Positions 20,700-30,659 of a DNA stretch of 64,000 nt are shown piece after piece (the stretch's first letter is position 1; each line of letters begins with the position of its first letter). Below the pieces are notes generated by a model. It saw only the letters and a list, made by a program, of their open reading frames with translations, was not told where the DNA came from and made no database searches. The stretch covers positions 2,046,001-2,110,000 of the forward strand of contig OZ252053.1 of the NCBI GenBank assembly GCA_965247965.1, given 5' to 3'. Position numbers and translations under genes: made by a program. Source of the DNA: UBA7328 sp965247965. Its GTDB lineage: Bacteria > Bacteroidota > Bacteroidia > Chitinophagales > Saprospiraceae.

Positions 20700-22130
20700 C
20701 ATTGGCATCAACCTTAATTTAACACATATAATCTTTCAAGATATGTATTTTTTCCTTTTTTGTTCTGGTAAGTACCATAGTAGCCTATGAATTTGAGCAA
20801 GAATTGTTCTGAAATATTTTTTGTTTGAATAAGTGAGTTATAGCGCAATAGGAGTTGAGCAATTTTGTATAGGCTTACATTTGGCACATTATTTTTGGTT
20901 CGAAACAAGTATTTCAATGGTGTGAATATCAGATTATGACACAAGCTTATCCAACCGAGCATCAGTAGCAGAAGAATATAAGGTTTGGCCGTGTTATTGT
21001 ATTTTTTGCCTGTAAACAGCTTTTGAAGATTCATATGAGATTTCCAACATTTGAATATACATTCTATACGCCATCTTAATGCATATACCAGGAGCACTTG
21101 ATGTGGTTGAAGTACTTTATCATCGACATTGGTTATCAAGATGGCATAGTTTAGCATTTCGTAATATTGCTCCGAGTGATTCGATTTTGAGTGTCTGTTA
21201 TTTTTTGCTTTTTCCACCCTTTTCTCAGCAACTTCTTTGGGAGTTTTAAGACCTATTAATCGTACTGGGACTTGCTTGGCTGATATCTTAACTTGCCAAT
21301 CTACCCAATCGGCACCGTTTCTGAATGCATCATTAAGGCACCTCAGCAAATTTATCTTAACTCCTTGATTATCAAACACATCTATGTTACTTCGAAGTCT
21401 TGAAATAAAAAAAATATGCTTTTCAATCATTGCGATCAAACAATCCATAACCAGGTATCCCAAGTCTCTAATTACAAGGTCACCTGCTTTGGCTAAATCG
21501 AAAATGTCAAAAGCATAAGATTGGTCATTGTCTCTAAATGATTTAAGATCCATTTTGTGTAAAACATCTGACTTTAATTCCATTGTCAATTGAATTTTAG
21601 CCGTTGCTGCATCTCCCTTTTTTGAGTGGCTACCCGGGAAAACTTCGTTCAGAATTTTAGGCATACTCAGACAGGAACTGTCAGTAACAAACACGGAATT
21701 AAAACTACTGAGAAGACCTTGATAACCTATAGGAGCATTGGACAAAGAGTAGCTACTTGCCACTTCTAAAAACTTTTCAGCAAATCCTACATGCCTAAAT
21801 GTTAGTTTCTTTTGTAAAGCTTGACTGCTGATCGTTTGTTGTAAAAAAATTGACAATGTTTTGGCCCAGTTAGAAAGAGAAAAAACATTTGTCGACATCA
21901 TTTCGAAAAAGGACAAAAGAAAATTGACCGAATCAATCTTATAATCACTTCTCCGAATGAAACCAGATTCTAAAGCAAGAGAATGAATTGGTAATTTGGA
22001 AATAATTTCCGAAATTTGAGGTATCATATTTAGAGCTGTTTTACCTCAGGTTTTTAGTCTAACTTAAAGGTAAACAGCTCTTTTTATATACCATAATCGA
22101 ATATATGTTAAGTTAGAGTTGATGCCAATG
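20700..22130 (-). mobile_element. IS4-type insertion sequence nested in IS A
   Basis: Ends CATTGGCATCAACCTTAA (20700) and TTAGAGTTGATGCCAATG (to 22130) form a TIR of about 18 bp with two mismatches. A perfect 12-bp target duplication CGATAGGTCAAT flanks it at 20688-20699 and 22131-22142; long duplications of 10-13 bp are usual for IS4 subgroups. Length is 1431 bp with one intact transposase. A 20-bp piece of the same left end is stranded at 61100-61119. Confidence 0.95.
20714..22027 (-). CDS. IS4 family transposase, intact
   Basis: A 437-aa DDE transposase. First Asp in FVTDSSCLSMPKIL near residue 115, second in DLVIRDLGYLVMD near 187. The IS4-type Y-x2-R-x3-E-x6-K signature is seen as YALRWRIECIFKCWK near 335. 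The frame is complete and ends 14 bp from the left end of the element, which is normal for compact IS4 elements. It is probably functional, given its intact frame and undamaged target duplication. Confidence 0.93.
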   Translation of the reverse strand: MIPQISEIISKLPIHSLALESGFIRRSDYKIDSVNFLLSFFEMMSTNVFSLSNWAKTLSIFLQQTISSQALQKKLTFRHVGFAEKFLEVASSYSLSNAPIGYQGLLSSFNSVFVTDSSCLSMPKILNEVFPGSHSKKGDAATAKIQLTMELKSDVLHKMDLKSFRDNDQSYAFDIFDLAKAGDLVIRDLGYLVMDCLIAMIEKHIFFISRLRSNIDVFDNQGVKINLLRCLNDAFRNGADWVDWQVKISAKQVPVRLIGLKTPKEVAEKRVEKAKNNRHSKSNHSEQYYEMLNYAILITNVDDKVLQPHQVLLVYALRWRIECIFKCWKSHMNLQKLFTGKKYNNTAKPYILLLLMLGWISLCHNLIFTPLKYLFRTKNNVPNVSLYKIAQLLLRYNSLIQTKNISEQFLLKFIGYYGTYQNKKGKNTYLERLYVLN

Positions 22131-22370
22131 CGATAGGTCAATAGACCACTCATGATCAAAAAGGGAAGTAAAAGAAGTACTCCGCCAAAGGACAGGGATT
22201 GACAGGATTCAAAATGTAATGGGGTAGTTTCTATCTTACCGAAGGCGGCTTTTGTCCTTTCATCTACTCGTGTAGCTGCTACTCTCAAGACCTCTGATGC
22301 CAACAGATCCAACTCGTTTCTCTCAGCAGGCAAAAGAATAGTCCCATTGGATGATACAGAATCGGTTGGT

Positions 22371-22800
22371 TTACCACTTTTTTTTTAACCGGCCTTTTCT
22401 GATATGATAGCGAAGTGCGCCTTCTGTAACTCCTAAAAGTTTAGCTGTATCGGCTACTCCATAGAAACCATCAAGGTACTTTTGGGCTTGATCCATCGCC
22501 CCTTCACTCAACTTATAGCAACTTCCTCTTTGTTCTTCTCTTTGGAAAAACCATTGTGATCCTTTTTCGCGCAAGGCTTTGGCATATCTTTGGATGTTCC
22601 GGTTGCCCACTCCCAATGTATCGGCTATTTCCTTTGGTCTACATAGACCTGACACTACAAGATTGGCTGTAATATATCGATAGCCTTAAAGGTCACTTTT
22701 CTCATGGCAGTATATCACCGATCCGGAATGCATGTAGTAGACCATGTTCGAATCTGCGTACACAGCTGTATTTGCGTTTATTAATCGTGATGATGAGGGA
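22371..22800 (-). pseudogene. helix-turn-helix protein of IS A, in-frame TAA
   Basis: Below 22655 the frame reads LCRPKEIADTLGVGNRNIQR and ends ALRYHIRKGRLKKKW, a winged-helix/HTH module like the 60563-61024 protein of the sister element. Upstream, the same frame carries MHSGSVIYCHEKSDL, a stop (TAA at 22686-22688), then GYRYITANLVVSG. This matches the sister protein across the stop (YSHSSDDLNAFRFITSN). A single nonsense change has therefore split it. The upstream limit is approximate. Confidence 0.7.
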
Positions 22801-22918
22801 AATATGGGAAGTCGCATTTGCATGATCTATCAAATAGTTTATGCTAAAATGCGACATTTGAATTTACGGTCAAATTCTCATAACTCCTTGATTATCTTTG
22901 TCCAGGTCTGGAGTTCTG

Positions 22919-23466
22919 AGATTGGAAGGTATTACCTGTTCCAATTCTTTGAAATTTTGCAGGGTCATGATCTTTTTGTCTACCGTATGTATTCTTCGGT
23001 AATCCCTCATGCCTTCGATATACAGTATATCATCAAGGGCGATTTTTTCCAATCGGTTTTCTGTCTTCACAAAAATAAAATCAGGTGAAGTATCGGGAAC
23101 TTGTTGGCGTAAATTTTCCTGGGCTTTATTGACAGCTTGTAAAAAACGATTGAATGTAAATGGTTTTAAGAGGTCGTCGGTAATATTGAGCTCATATCCC
23201 TTTAAAGCATATTCCTGGTAGGCGGTTGTAATGATAACCTGGCTGTCTATATTGGAACTTTCCAATAATTCGACACCAGATAGTTCATCCATTTTAATAT
23301 CCAAAAAAAGCACATCAACTTCGTTAGATTTTAAATAACCAAGGCCGTCAAGCGCATTATCGAATGTTGCACATAAATCGAGAAAGGGTATTTTATTGAC
23401 AAAGTCTTTGGTTCTCTCGAGTGCGAGGGGCTCATCTTCGATTATTATACTGCTGTATTTATCCAT
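22919..23466 (-). pseudogene. LytTR response regulator, 5' part
   Basis: The start at 23466 gives YSSIIIEDEPLALERTKDFV with the acidic pocket and DVLFLDIKMDELSGVELL with the phospho-acceptor Asp. Then come IITTAYQEYALKGY, a typical LytTR-class receiver Thr/Tyr region, and KPFTFNRFLQAVNKA. The LytTR domain begins with FIFVKTENRLEKIALDDILY and breaks at VIPSNL by insertion of IS A. It is 33 bp downstream of the PQQ-type dehydrogenase gene and in the same direction as the kinase, so the three form one likely operon. Confidence 0.92.
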
Positions 23467-23499
23467 GGTTAGTCAAACTTATTGAAAACTCCAGTACAT

Positions 23500-25077
23500 T
23501 TATTGTTGTCTATCAGGCAGAACTGGAATATTACTGTCAACCACCGATACCATACGTACTATTTGGGCTCCCGATGCATACTCGAGAAGTAAATAGATAT
23601 ACCCATCCGGTCCGACTTCAATATCCCTGATCCGGGCCAGGTCTTCCAATAGGGTTTCACGATGAATCACCTCATTCTCATGCAGTTCCATGCGATACAA
23701 TTCAGTCGCTTTTAATGTACCGACGATGAGGTTTCCCTGCCATTCGGGGAACACATCACCTTCGTAGAAAACAAAACTTGAAACTGCAGGCGAAGGCGTA
23801 AGATCTACAACGGGTTGTTCTATGTCCGCCAAATCGAATTCTATACCCAGATATTTTCCATACGCGACTTCCGATCCATTGTAGTTCATGCCTTTTGAAT
23901 ACAGGGGCCAACCATAATTTTTGCCGGGCAACAGACGGTTGACTTCATCCCCGCCGCGAGGTCCCATTTCCGTCCCCCAAAGCTCACCCGTGCCAGGGTT
24001 GACTTCCAGACCCTGGGGACAGCGGTGACCGTAGGTCCAGATCGTTTTCAGCGCGTTTGGAACATCCACTAATGGATTGTCTTCAGGTATTCGACCATCG
24101 TCGTGCAACCGATATATTTTGCCATACGGGAGAGTGACGTCCTGCACACCCAGATATTGTTCCATATTTCCCAGAGGTCTAAAACCGGTTTTTTTCTGCC
24201 CTATGCTTAAGAAGACATAACCTCTACTATCAAAACAAATTCTTCCTCCCATTGCAATTTCGGCTTCCGCATTGTAGGCCTTCTCCTTTGCTTGCCAGAT
24301 CGTTTCCTAGTCAACCCATCTTCCATTTTGTATTCGGCCGCGAAGCAACCTGCACATAGATCGATCCGCACCCGTTCTAACGAGCCGGTCACCATGATTG
24401 AGGTAGATCCAACCGTTGTTTTCATAATCGGGATGAATCGCCACATCCAAAATCCAACCTGTTCCATATAAAACCCCCATCATTTTCCCATCATCATACA
24501 CTTTGGGGGTATCTTTAATCGGCCCAGATTGTTCGCCGTTCCTTGAAATGATGCTCAAGCCGCGTGTTTTTTCCGTAAGCAGAATGCGGCCATCAGGTAG
24601 AGGCGCAATAGAATAAGGCCATGGATTCAAACCGGCAGCAACGATCTCCAATCGAAAGCTGTGCCGTTCGCTTTCTAAGATCTCTTCAGGTACAACTAGC
24701 GGTATATCAAGTTTGAATTCTCCCTCTGCATAGCTGTTCCTTTGTTCCGAAACGTAGATGGCAATTTTTTTGATTTCTGTCGGGCTCAGGGTATTGGTAT
24801 ATGCCGGCATACCGGTGGCGGGGTATCCATCGCTGATACTCCTGGCGATTTCACGAACCGTTTCTCCATGTTTCAAATCGACCCCTACAAGAGCTGGCCC
24901 CAGAGGGGCTCCGGCCAGATCGGGCGCGTGACATGAGCTGCAGTTTTCATCATAGGCTTTCCGGAAAGAATCAGAAAGCTGAGGGAGTATGAAAATCACG
25001 CCGAAAATGACAACACCCAGGACGAAAATCAGAACTGTGATGAGCCCAATTTTAAGCATTTTTTTTATGGAAGCCAT
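23500..25077 (-). pseudogene. membrane-anchored cytochrome c / sugar dehydrogenase-like protein, in-frame TAG
   Basis: The N-terminus is an uncleaved or cleaved hydrophobic anchor (LITVLIFVLGVVIFGVIFIL), then a cytochrome c domain with NCSSCHAPDLAG and MPAYTNTLSP (axial Met). A PQQ-dependent sugar-dehydrogenase propeller follows (NPWPYSIAPLPDGRILLTEK, IWTYGHRCPQGLEV, PGKNYGWPLYSKG). A TAG at 24307-24309 interrupts the frame between GRWVD and ETIWQAKEK; Glu or another single-base neighbour is likely the original residue. The protein would oxidise a sugar outside the inner membrane and pass electrons to its own haem. It sits between the kinase (11 bp) and regulator (33 bp) genes. Confidence 0.85.
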
Positions 25078-25088
25078 GAATATTTAAA

Positions 25089-26469
25089 TTATAGGTTTTC
25101 AGGTTTACTAAACTTTGAAAGCGCCTGACGGGCAGGTTTGGTAGGCCTTTCCCAAATCGTTAAGAATACACTATACCGGCCATTTTGATTTGCTATTTCC
25201 AATGTATGCCGCTCCGGATAGATCAGTTTCAGTCGTTTTTGAATGAGGTCATTCCCTAGACCATTATTTCCTTGCCTTGCCGGCCCGTCCGAACGGTGAT
25301 CAGCCGGGCGTGGCTTGGAGGCCGGTTGCAAGTTTCGATTGGGGTCGAATTTGTTTTCGCTTACCAATTTTATGCTTTCCTTTTCTATAAGGATATTAAT
25401 AGTAATGGCATTCTCCAATTTTTTATTGGTCGTATGCTTAAAAGCATTTTCAATAAAAGGAATAAAAACCATTGGGGCGATTGTTTTTCCGTCCGGAGCA
25501 CCTGTTACCGAAAAGCTTACATAGCTGGAATTTGCTGTTCTTATTTTTTGCAATTCTATGTACTTTTCAATGTATTCAATCTCCGTGGAAAGTAAGATCT
25601 TATCCGTTTTAGTTTCGAAAAGCATAAACCGCATGATGTCGGACAGCTTGTTCAAGTAATTGGAAGCCTTGGTAGCGTTTTTTAATATGAGTACGTCAAT
25701 ATTATTGATCGTATTGAATAAAAAGTGGGGATCCAATTGCGATTTTACCAGAGCCAATTCCATTTCATGATTTTTCTGTTTTAGCGCTTCTTTAAGTTTA
25801 ATCTCTCCAAACCAAGTAATGAAACCTTTTATCACTAGTGCTATAATTCCGCAGACTAGGATAATAAAGGACATAAAAAGTATTACTCCAATAAAGGAGC
25901 CCGTCCCATCTTCAATCCCACAAAAGGGCAGGGTTCTCGACAATAAAATAGCATAGCCAATAAGTGCAGACCCCAGAGAAATGAGTAGGCCATAAACGAT
26001 AGAAAGTAGAATCTTTTTTCTTGAAGATATTTAGGGCAATAGTTCGTGAAGGATTTCGGCCAAATTCGAAGTGTTAACAGCAGTATCTTAAATTCAAGAT
26101 TTTCTATAACGCTGATTATCAAGTATTTATGGCCTGCTTATTTGGCAATCCTATTAAAATGCAAGTTTCGGTTCAGACGATACTTTAGTTTTAATAATTT
26201 ATCCATAATTCTAAGATTGAGTATCAACGAGTTATGAAATATTTCCTTCACGGACTATTGTTAGGGAATAATAGAAAATAAAATGAATAAAAAGAGATTG
26301 CCGAAGGAACAAGTACAAAAAACAGAATAATCTGGAGCGCATCTTCGATTGGTCTTTCTGGCACATCAACAATACCCCCATATAATAGACTAAGTACTAC
26401 CATTACTAATACCAGGTAACACACCCAAAACCCTACATGTAGTAAAGCAACTATTGACTTTTTCACCAT
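25089..26469 (-). pseudogene. LytS-type sensor histidine kinase, split by MITE and frameshift
   Basis: The start at 26469 begins a membrane domain (SIVALLHVGFWVCYLVLVMV). The 224-bp MITE interrupts it after FLLFP. Beyond the MITE the frame resumes KYLQEK and then needs one extra A in an A6 run near 26013 to continue ILLSIVYGLLISLGSALIGY. The His_kinase box is QLDPHFLFNTINNIDVL (His acceptor), the N box PFIENAFKHTTN and the G box GNNGLGNDLIQKRLKLIYP. Kinases of this class pair with LytTR regulators such as the broken one at 22919-23466. Confidence 0.9.
26037..26260 (+). mobile_element. 224-bp MITE, copy 3
   Basis: Apparently identical to copies 1 and 2. It is flanked by a perfect 6-bp target duplication TTAGGG at 26031-26036 and 26261-26266, inside the sensor kinase gene. 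Identity between the three copies means spread is recent. Confidence 0.96.
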
Positions 26470-26629
26470 TAAAAATTTAAGGGCTAATAAAAACCATAAG
26501 GTATTCGTTTTTTGCTGTTTTAAAAATGCGTTCTGCAAATTGGGGATATTTGTCTGCAAGGTGGGGGATTAAAACTGCAAATTAATATCGTGTAAGAGTG
26601 ACCATTCGCGATAGCCCCTATTCGTATTA

Positions 26630-27364
26630 TCATTCACTCCTCAAACTCTTCACCGGATTCACCACCGCAGCCTTAATACTCTGATAACTCACAGTTAATA
26701 TAGAAACAGCCACAGCCAAAAAGGCTGCCAGGGCAAATATCCACCAAGAGGTTTCTATCCGGTATGAAAAGTCTTCGAGCCATTTATTCATAGCATACCA
26801 TCCTATCGGTAGGGCAACGAGTATAGCTATGCCCACCAACTTTAGAAAGTCAACAGCGAGTCTGTACGTAATTTGTGGTACACTCGCTCCCAGTACTTTT
26901 CTGATACCTATTTCTTTGGTGCGTTTTTCTGCATTGAACGCCGCTAAGCCAAACAAACCAAGGCAGGTAATCAAGATAGAAAGGATAGTAAAGGTGACAA
27001 AAATGCTTCCCTATCGCAGCTCCGCTCTGTAGACGTTATTGAAAGAATCATCCATGAAATAGTAATTGAAAGGCTGGCCCGGAGCTACCGCATTCCATGT
27101 TTCTTCAATGTTTGCGATACTGTTTGAGAAATCTCCGGCATTTAATTTTACGATCAATTTGTCTGCGTTGCCTCCTAAGAAAAGGCTCATAGCATTAATA
27201 TCATTCCTTAGAGATTCGAAGTGAAAATTTTTAACAACACCAATAATTTTTAAAAATTCCATATTCTCTCTGTCCGGGCGTGCAAAGTCATTGGTTATTC
27301 GCATACCTATGGCCTCTTCTGGTTGTACGCCACCAATGTCTTGATAAAATGAATGTGTACTCAC
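26630..27364 (-). pseudogene. MacB/FtsX-type ABC transporter permease, C-terminal remnant
   Basis: The frame begins with a GTG at 27364 directly after a stop, and contains PEEAIGMRITNDFA and FLKIIGVVKNFHFESLRND, typical of the periplasmic core. A TAG at 27011-27013 interrupts VYRAELR and GSIFVTFTILS. It then has the canonical C-terminal FtsX region CLGLFGLAAFNAEKRTKEIG, IRKVLGASV and NPVKSLRSE. The N-terminal two thirds are absent. Such permeases export peptides or lipids with an ATPase partner, which is not in the window. Confidence 0.85.
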
Positions 27365-27408
27365 CTATGAAATCAGACTAATCCTTATAAGTGGGTCATT
27401 TAAAAAAA

Positions 27409-28563
27409 TTATAAGTCAATACGCTTTCCTGTCTTTGCGGACTGCAAGCCTGCCTCCAATACGGCGATTACTTTTGCGCCATCATGAAAATTCGGATGAA
27501 TTGGTTTGTTATTTTCAATCGCTTTCATGAAATCGGCCACGGCATGTGTGAAGGCATGCTCATAGCCAATGACATGTCCCGGAGGCCACCAATGAGATAT
27601 GTAGGGGTGACTGCTTTCTGTCACCATAATGGTTCGAAAACCACGGATAGTTTCCGGGTCTTCCATAGAATAGAATTCCAGCTCATTCATTCTTTCAAGG
27701 TTGAATCGAAAGCTGCCTTTGCTCCCATAAATTTCAAAGGTGTTGTAATTTTTTCGTCCCGTCGCAAACCTCGTTGCTTCAAAAGAACCAATGGCTCCAT
27801 TTTGAAATTGCACCATCATTAAGGCCGCATCTTCGACGGTGACTTTGCCCAATTCCTTACTGCTATTTGCCCCTGCACTAAACGTAGCGGCATCAGCTCC
27901 AGCCAAGGGACGTTCTGAAATAAAATTTGCAGTCAAGCAGGAGACCGTTTTTATCTCGCCGACTAAAAAATGGGCCAGGTCAACACTGTGTGAATTCAAG
28001 TCCCATTGCGGTCCTGCATGAGCTGTTTCCTTTTGTAAGTGCCAGGTTAAGGGAAATTCCGGATCCGTAATCCAATCTTGCTGATAAGCTCCGCGCCAAT
28101 GAAAAATCCTGCCAATTTTACCTTGGTCAAGCATTTGTTTTGCCAGCATAACTGCTGGAGTACGGCGATAGTTATGGTTGAGATAATGTATAATGCTGTT
28201 TTCCTCTGCTACTTTTAGCATTTCTTCTGCCTGTGCTGAGGTAAAGCATAATGGTTTCTCGCAAAAAATGTGTTTCCCGTTTTTAGCCGCAGCTATCGCC
28301 ACCTCATAGTGCAGGTGTTGTGGAAGCGAAATATCAATAATGTCAATATCTTCTCTTTCAACTACTTTCTGCCAATCGGTTTCTATTTCTTCCCAGCCCC
28401 ATTTTTTGGCGAAAGCAGCAACAGCTTCTTCTTTCCGCCCGCAAGCTACTTTTAAGTTGGGCATCATTTTCAAATTAAAAAATCTGGCCGCTTGTAACCA
28501 GGCATTGCTATGGGCCTTACCCATGAAATTATAACCAATGATTCCTACATTTATGGCATTCAT
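27409..28563 (-). CDS. Gfo/Idh/MocA family oxidoreductase
   Basis: A 384-aa NAD(P)-dependent dehydrogenase. The N-terminal Rossmann fold reads INVGIIGYNFMGKAHSNAW, the family EKP motif is HIFCEKPLCFT near residue 98, and the C-terminal domain has WDLNSHSVDLAHFLVGEI with the catalytic-site Asp/His pair. Substrates in this family are sugars, inositols or sugar acids. It starts 10 bp after the TIM-barrel gene stop and forms an operon with it, an arrangement typical of inositol- or sugar-catabolic sets. It is intact, in contrast to its left-hand neighbours. Confidence 0.9.
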   Translation of the reverse strand: MNAINVGIIGYNFMGKAHSNAWLQAARFFNLKMMPNLKVACGRKEEAVAAFAKKWGWEEIETDWQKVVEREDIDIIDISLPQHLHYEVAIAAAKNGKHIFCEKPLCFTSAQAEEMLKVAEENSIIHYLNHNYRRTPAVMLAKQMLDQGKIGRIFHWRGAYQQDWITDPEFPLTWHLQKETAHAGPQWDLNSHSVDLAHFLVGEIKTVSCLTANFISERPLAGADAATFSAGANSSKELGKVTVEDAALMMVQFQNGAIGSFEATRFATGRKNYNTFEIYGSKGSFRFNLERMNELEFYSMEDPETIRGFRTIMVTESSHPYISHWWPPGHVIGYEHAFTHAVADFMKAIENNKPIHPNFHDGAKVIAVLEAGLQSAKTGKRIDL

Positions 28564-28573
28564 CTTCCTGAGT

Positions 28574-29452
28574 TTAATGACATCTTGATGAGATATTTTT
28601 CAGTTCCTGGATACTTTGAGCAATTACTTCTTTTTCCCGAAAGGCATAATCCGGATGCAGGGTATCCGTTTCTACTGCGAAAAAACCATCATAATTATGG
28701 TCCACTAATAATTGGGCAATCCGTTGGTTATCAATTAGCCCCTTGCCCGTCGGTACACATGAGAAGAAATACCATTCATCAACAGATACTCCTTTCACAG
28801 GCAGCATATCTTTGATATGGGTAGCCATAACATAGGGTGCTAGTTTTTCCGTGGCTTTGACGGGGTCATCAAGCACCCTGAGAAAATTGCCAGAGTCAAA
28901 ATTTACTCCAAACATAGGGTGGTCAACTTCTTTTAATAACCAAAGAATTTCATCGGAATTATAGTCAATGTGATTTTCTATCGCGAGTTTAACGCCCTGT
29001 GCCTCGGCTTCTTTCACGGCTTTTTTGAACATACTTGCCAATTTCTCCAATTGAGGCTCATGTGGTTTAAATCGAAACATCAAACTGCTTCCTACCACCC
29101 GCATCACATCCGCTCCAATTGCTTTGGCATAGTGGATGTGTTCGAGCATAAGCTCAAATTCTTTTTGATTTTTTCCTCCTTCAAGTCCATCAGGATGTCC
29201 CCAGGCATAAACCCGATCGAAGGAATGATCATCCAGCCATTGCTTGACTTGTGCGAGATAGTCTTTTTCAAAAGAAGGAAAAAAACAAGATTCCAGAGAT
29301 ACCCCATCTACGTCCAGGTTTTTAGCAAGCACTAAAAAATCTTCCATGGTCAGTAGTGGATCAATTTTGTATTGGTGAGGATACACCTCCCCAAAAAGTC
29401 GATGGAAACAGTAGCTGTCAATTCCAACTTTTAGTTTTTTTATATTCGTCAT
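28574..29452 (-). CDS. sugar phosphate isomerase/epimerase-like TIM barrel
   Basis: About 292 aa from the ATG at 29452; the ATG at 29515 would add an unrelated hydrophobic lead. The AP_endonuc_2/xylose-isomerase-like fold shows in LKVGIDSYCFHRLFGEVYP, GVKLAIENHIDYNSDE (metal-ligand Glu), MFGVNFDSGNFLRV (Asp), YVMATHIKDMLPV (His) and GFFAVETDTLHPDY (Glu). All expected metal ligands appear. It is cytoplasmic and probably epimerises or isomerises a keto-sugar made by the adjacent oxidoreductase. Confidence 0.85.
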   Translation of the reverse strand: MTNIKKLKVGIDSYCFHRLFGEVYPHQYKIDPLLTMEDFLVLAKNLDVDGVSLESCFFPSFEKDYLAQVKQWLDDHSFDRVYAWGHPDGLEGGKNQKEFELMLEHIHYAKAIGADVMRVVGSSLMFRFKPHEPQLEKLASMFKKAVKEAEAQGVKLAIENHIDYNSDEILWLLKEVDHPMFGVNFDSGNFLRVLDDPVKATEKLAPYVMATHIKDMLPVKGVSVDEWYFFSCVPTGKGLIDNQRIAQLLVDHNYDGFFAVETDTLHPDYAFREKEVIAQSIQELKNISSRCH

Positions 29453-29512
29453 AATTATAAATACTAAGTAACATTGAAAAAATAAACTTTCGACAATGTA
29501 AGTGGATTTGGC

Positions 29513-29600
29513 CACGGATTACACAGCCTGCCCCGACATTTTCGTCGGGGAATTGCACAGATTATTGCGAGAGGCAATTAATCCGTGGCGGTGACTCCTG
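29513..29600. repeat. dispersed palindromic repeat, inverted relative to 10.8 kb
   Basis: The segment carries CCACGGATTACACAGCC, a CCCCGACATTTTCGTCGGGG hairpin and a CAATTAATCCGTGG end. On the opposite strand it matches about 65 bp of the 10809-10873 repeat, including the CAATAATCTGTG core. It lies upstream of the TIM-barrel gene and downstream of the secreted TIM-barrel gene. Confidence 0.8.
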
Positions 29601-29633
29601 CCGACCGCGTGCCGCCTCCCTCCATTACGAGGT

Positions 29634-30512
29634 TCAATTTTGAGCTTGAACTTGATTCTTGAACTTGAACTTGTGTAGTCCTTTAAGATTTTCTTTTAAC
29701 ACCAGTTCAACATCTTCACTTTCGATATGCCCAAGAATACCAAAAGGGCCGGAAAACCCATTTTTTAACAGCATCTCAATCATTTCCTTTTCCAAATTTC
29801 CCTGACCTATGGCCAAAATCTTAGGCCCTTCTTTTCGCATGCCATTGAGATTAACAGCCCACAGATAAGGTATCATGTCATTGACGATTTCTTCATAAAT
29901 ATGCAATTGGTGGTGTGCATGATGAAAGTTGTAAATTAATCCCAAATCGCGATTTGGCAATGACTTCAAAATGGCTATTTGATTTTTAGGCTCTCCAAAC
30001 CAACTGCCATGATTGTAAAGCCCTATTTTGACACTGAGGCTATCTGTTCGTTCGGACAAATAATTAATCATCTCGACCCCTTTTGATACTGCTGCTTCCT
30101 GCTCTAGCTTGTCAAAAAAGTCGGCATCGAAACTCACCCATAATTGGGTTTTTAAACCCGTTTCTTTAATTGCGTCCAACACTTTTTCATTGTCCGTCGA
30201 TAGCCTGCCAACAGTATCCTTACTATTTTCAATCCACATCCAGACTGCTATTACTTCAATGTTATGCTTTTTGGCCAATTCCCACTCTGTGGCCATTTCC
30301 GAAAGATGTTTTTGTCGCCAATCATAAGCATATTTATTAAACCCCAATTTTGACAACATCTGCACACGCTCCTGCGGAGAACGCTCCTTACTGTCAAAAG
30401 GCACGATGCACCACGCGTATAGGTTATCTATTTGAGTGGCCTTCTTGCTAATTGGGTTTGAGCAGGTTATCATACACATACCAAATAATAATAGAAAGAC
30501 TAAATATTTCAT
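29634..30512 (-). CDS. secreted TIM-barrel (xylose-isomerase-like) lipoprotein
   Basis: A 292-aa protein with a lipoprotein signal (LVFLLLFGMCMITC, Cys 17). The TIM-barrel core reads RVQMLSKLGFNKYAYDW, NIEVIAVWMWIENS, DLGLIYNFHHAHHQL and LWAVNLNGMRKEG. It resembles the secreted sugar phosphate isomerase/epimerase-like proteins common in Bacteroidota and Planctomycetes. Metal-ligand residues are less clear than in the cytoplasmic paralogue. It is located just downstream of the large GDSL/cytochrome gene and on the same strand, so likely acts on the same extracellular or periplasmic substrate. Confidence 0.75.
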   Translation of the reverse strand: MKYLVFLLLFGMCMITCSNPISKKATQIDNLYAWCIVPFDSKERSPQERVQMLSKLGFNKYAYDWRQKHLSEMATEWELAKKHNIEVIAVWMWIENSKDTVGRLSTDNEKVLDAIKETGLKTQLWVSFDADFFDKLEQEAAVSKGVEMINYLSERTDSLSVKIGLYNHGSWFGEPKNQIAILKSLPNRDLGLIYNFHHAHHQLHIYEEIVNDMIPYLWAVNLNGMRKEGPKILAIGQGNLEKEMIEMLLKNGFSGPFGILGHIESEDVELVLKENLKGLHKFKFKNQVQAQN

Positions 30513-30659
30513 TTTCTCTTTATTTTTCTTTCCGTTTCATCCTATTCACAGGTTTACAAATGTTAGTCACAAAATTAGTTTGAGTTTTTAATAAGAGTTT
30601 CCTAAAAGCTTGTTTTTTGAACAATCTTTTTCATAATTAAAGGATTAATCATTTTGTAA

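Larger units (their letters stand above)
19157..22333 (-). pseudogene. DDE-like transposase of IS A, interrupted by an IS
   Basis: The N-terminal part (22143-22333) reads FESCQSLSFGGVLLLLPFLI and is cut at 22142. The rest (20687 down to 19157) resumes with HYHELKRGYYYIEVIILLLS. Conserved points shared with the 58791-60500 protein are GRIIGLDRIPE-like LLGLDRIPEAKCMR, YIDGHVQIYYG (likely catalytic Asp), IVFDREAYSPAFF (second Asp) and WTQENFFRYM. A 12-bp duplication CGATAGGTCAAT flanks the interruption. The element cannot make its own transposase any more. Confidence 0.88.
19134..22918 (-). mobile_element. HTH/DDE insertion sequence (IS A), carrying a second IS
   Basis: Ends are CAGAACTCCAGAC at 19134 and its inverse GTCTGGAGTTCTG ending at 22918. 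They are flanked by a perfect 5-bp duplication AGATT (19129-19133 and 22919-22923) inside the response-regulator gene. Total length is 3785 bp; without the nested IS4-type element (1431 bp) and its 12-bp duplication it is 2342 bp, close to the 2318 bp of the related element at 58782-61099. The two share gene order: a helix-turn-helix frame followed by a DDE-like frame. I cannot assign it to a named IS family with confidence. Confidence 0.92.
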
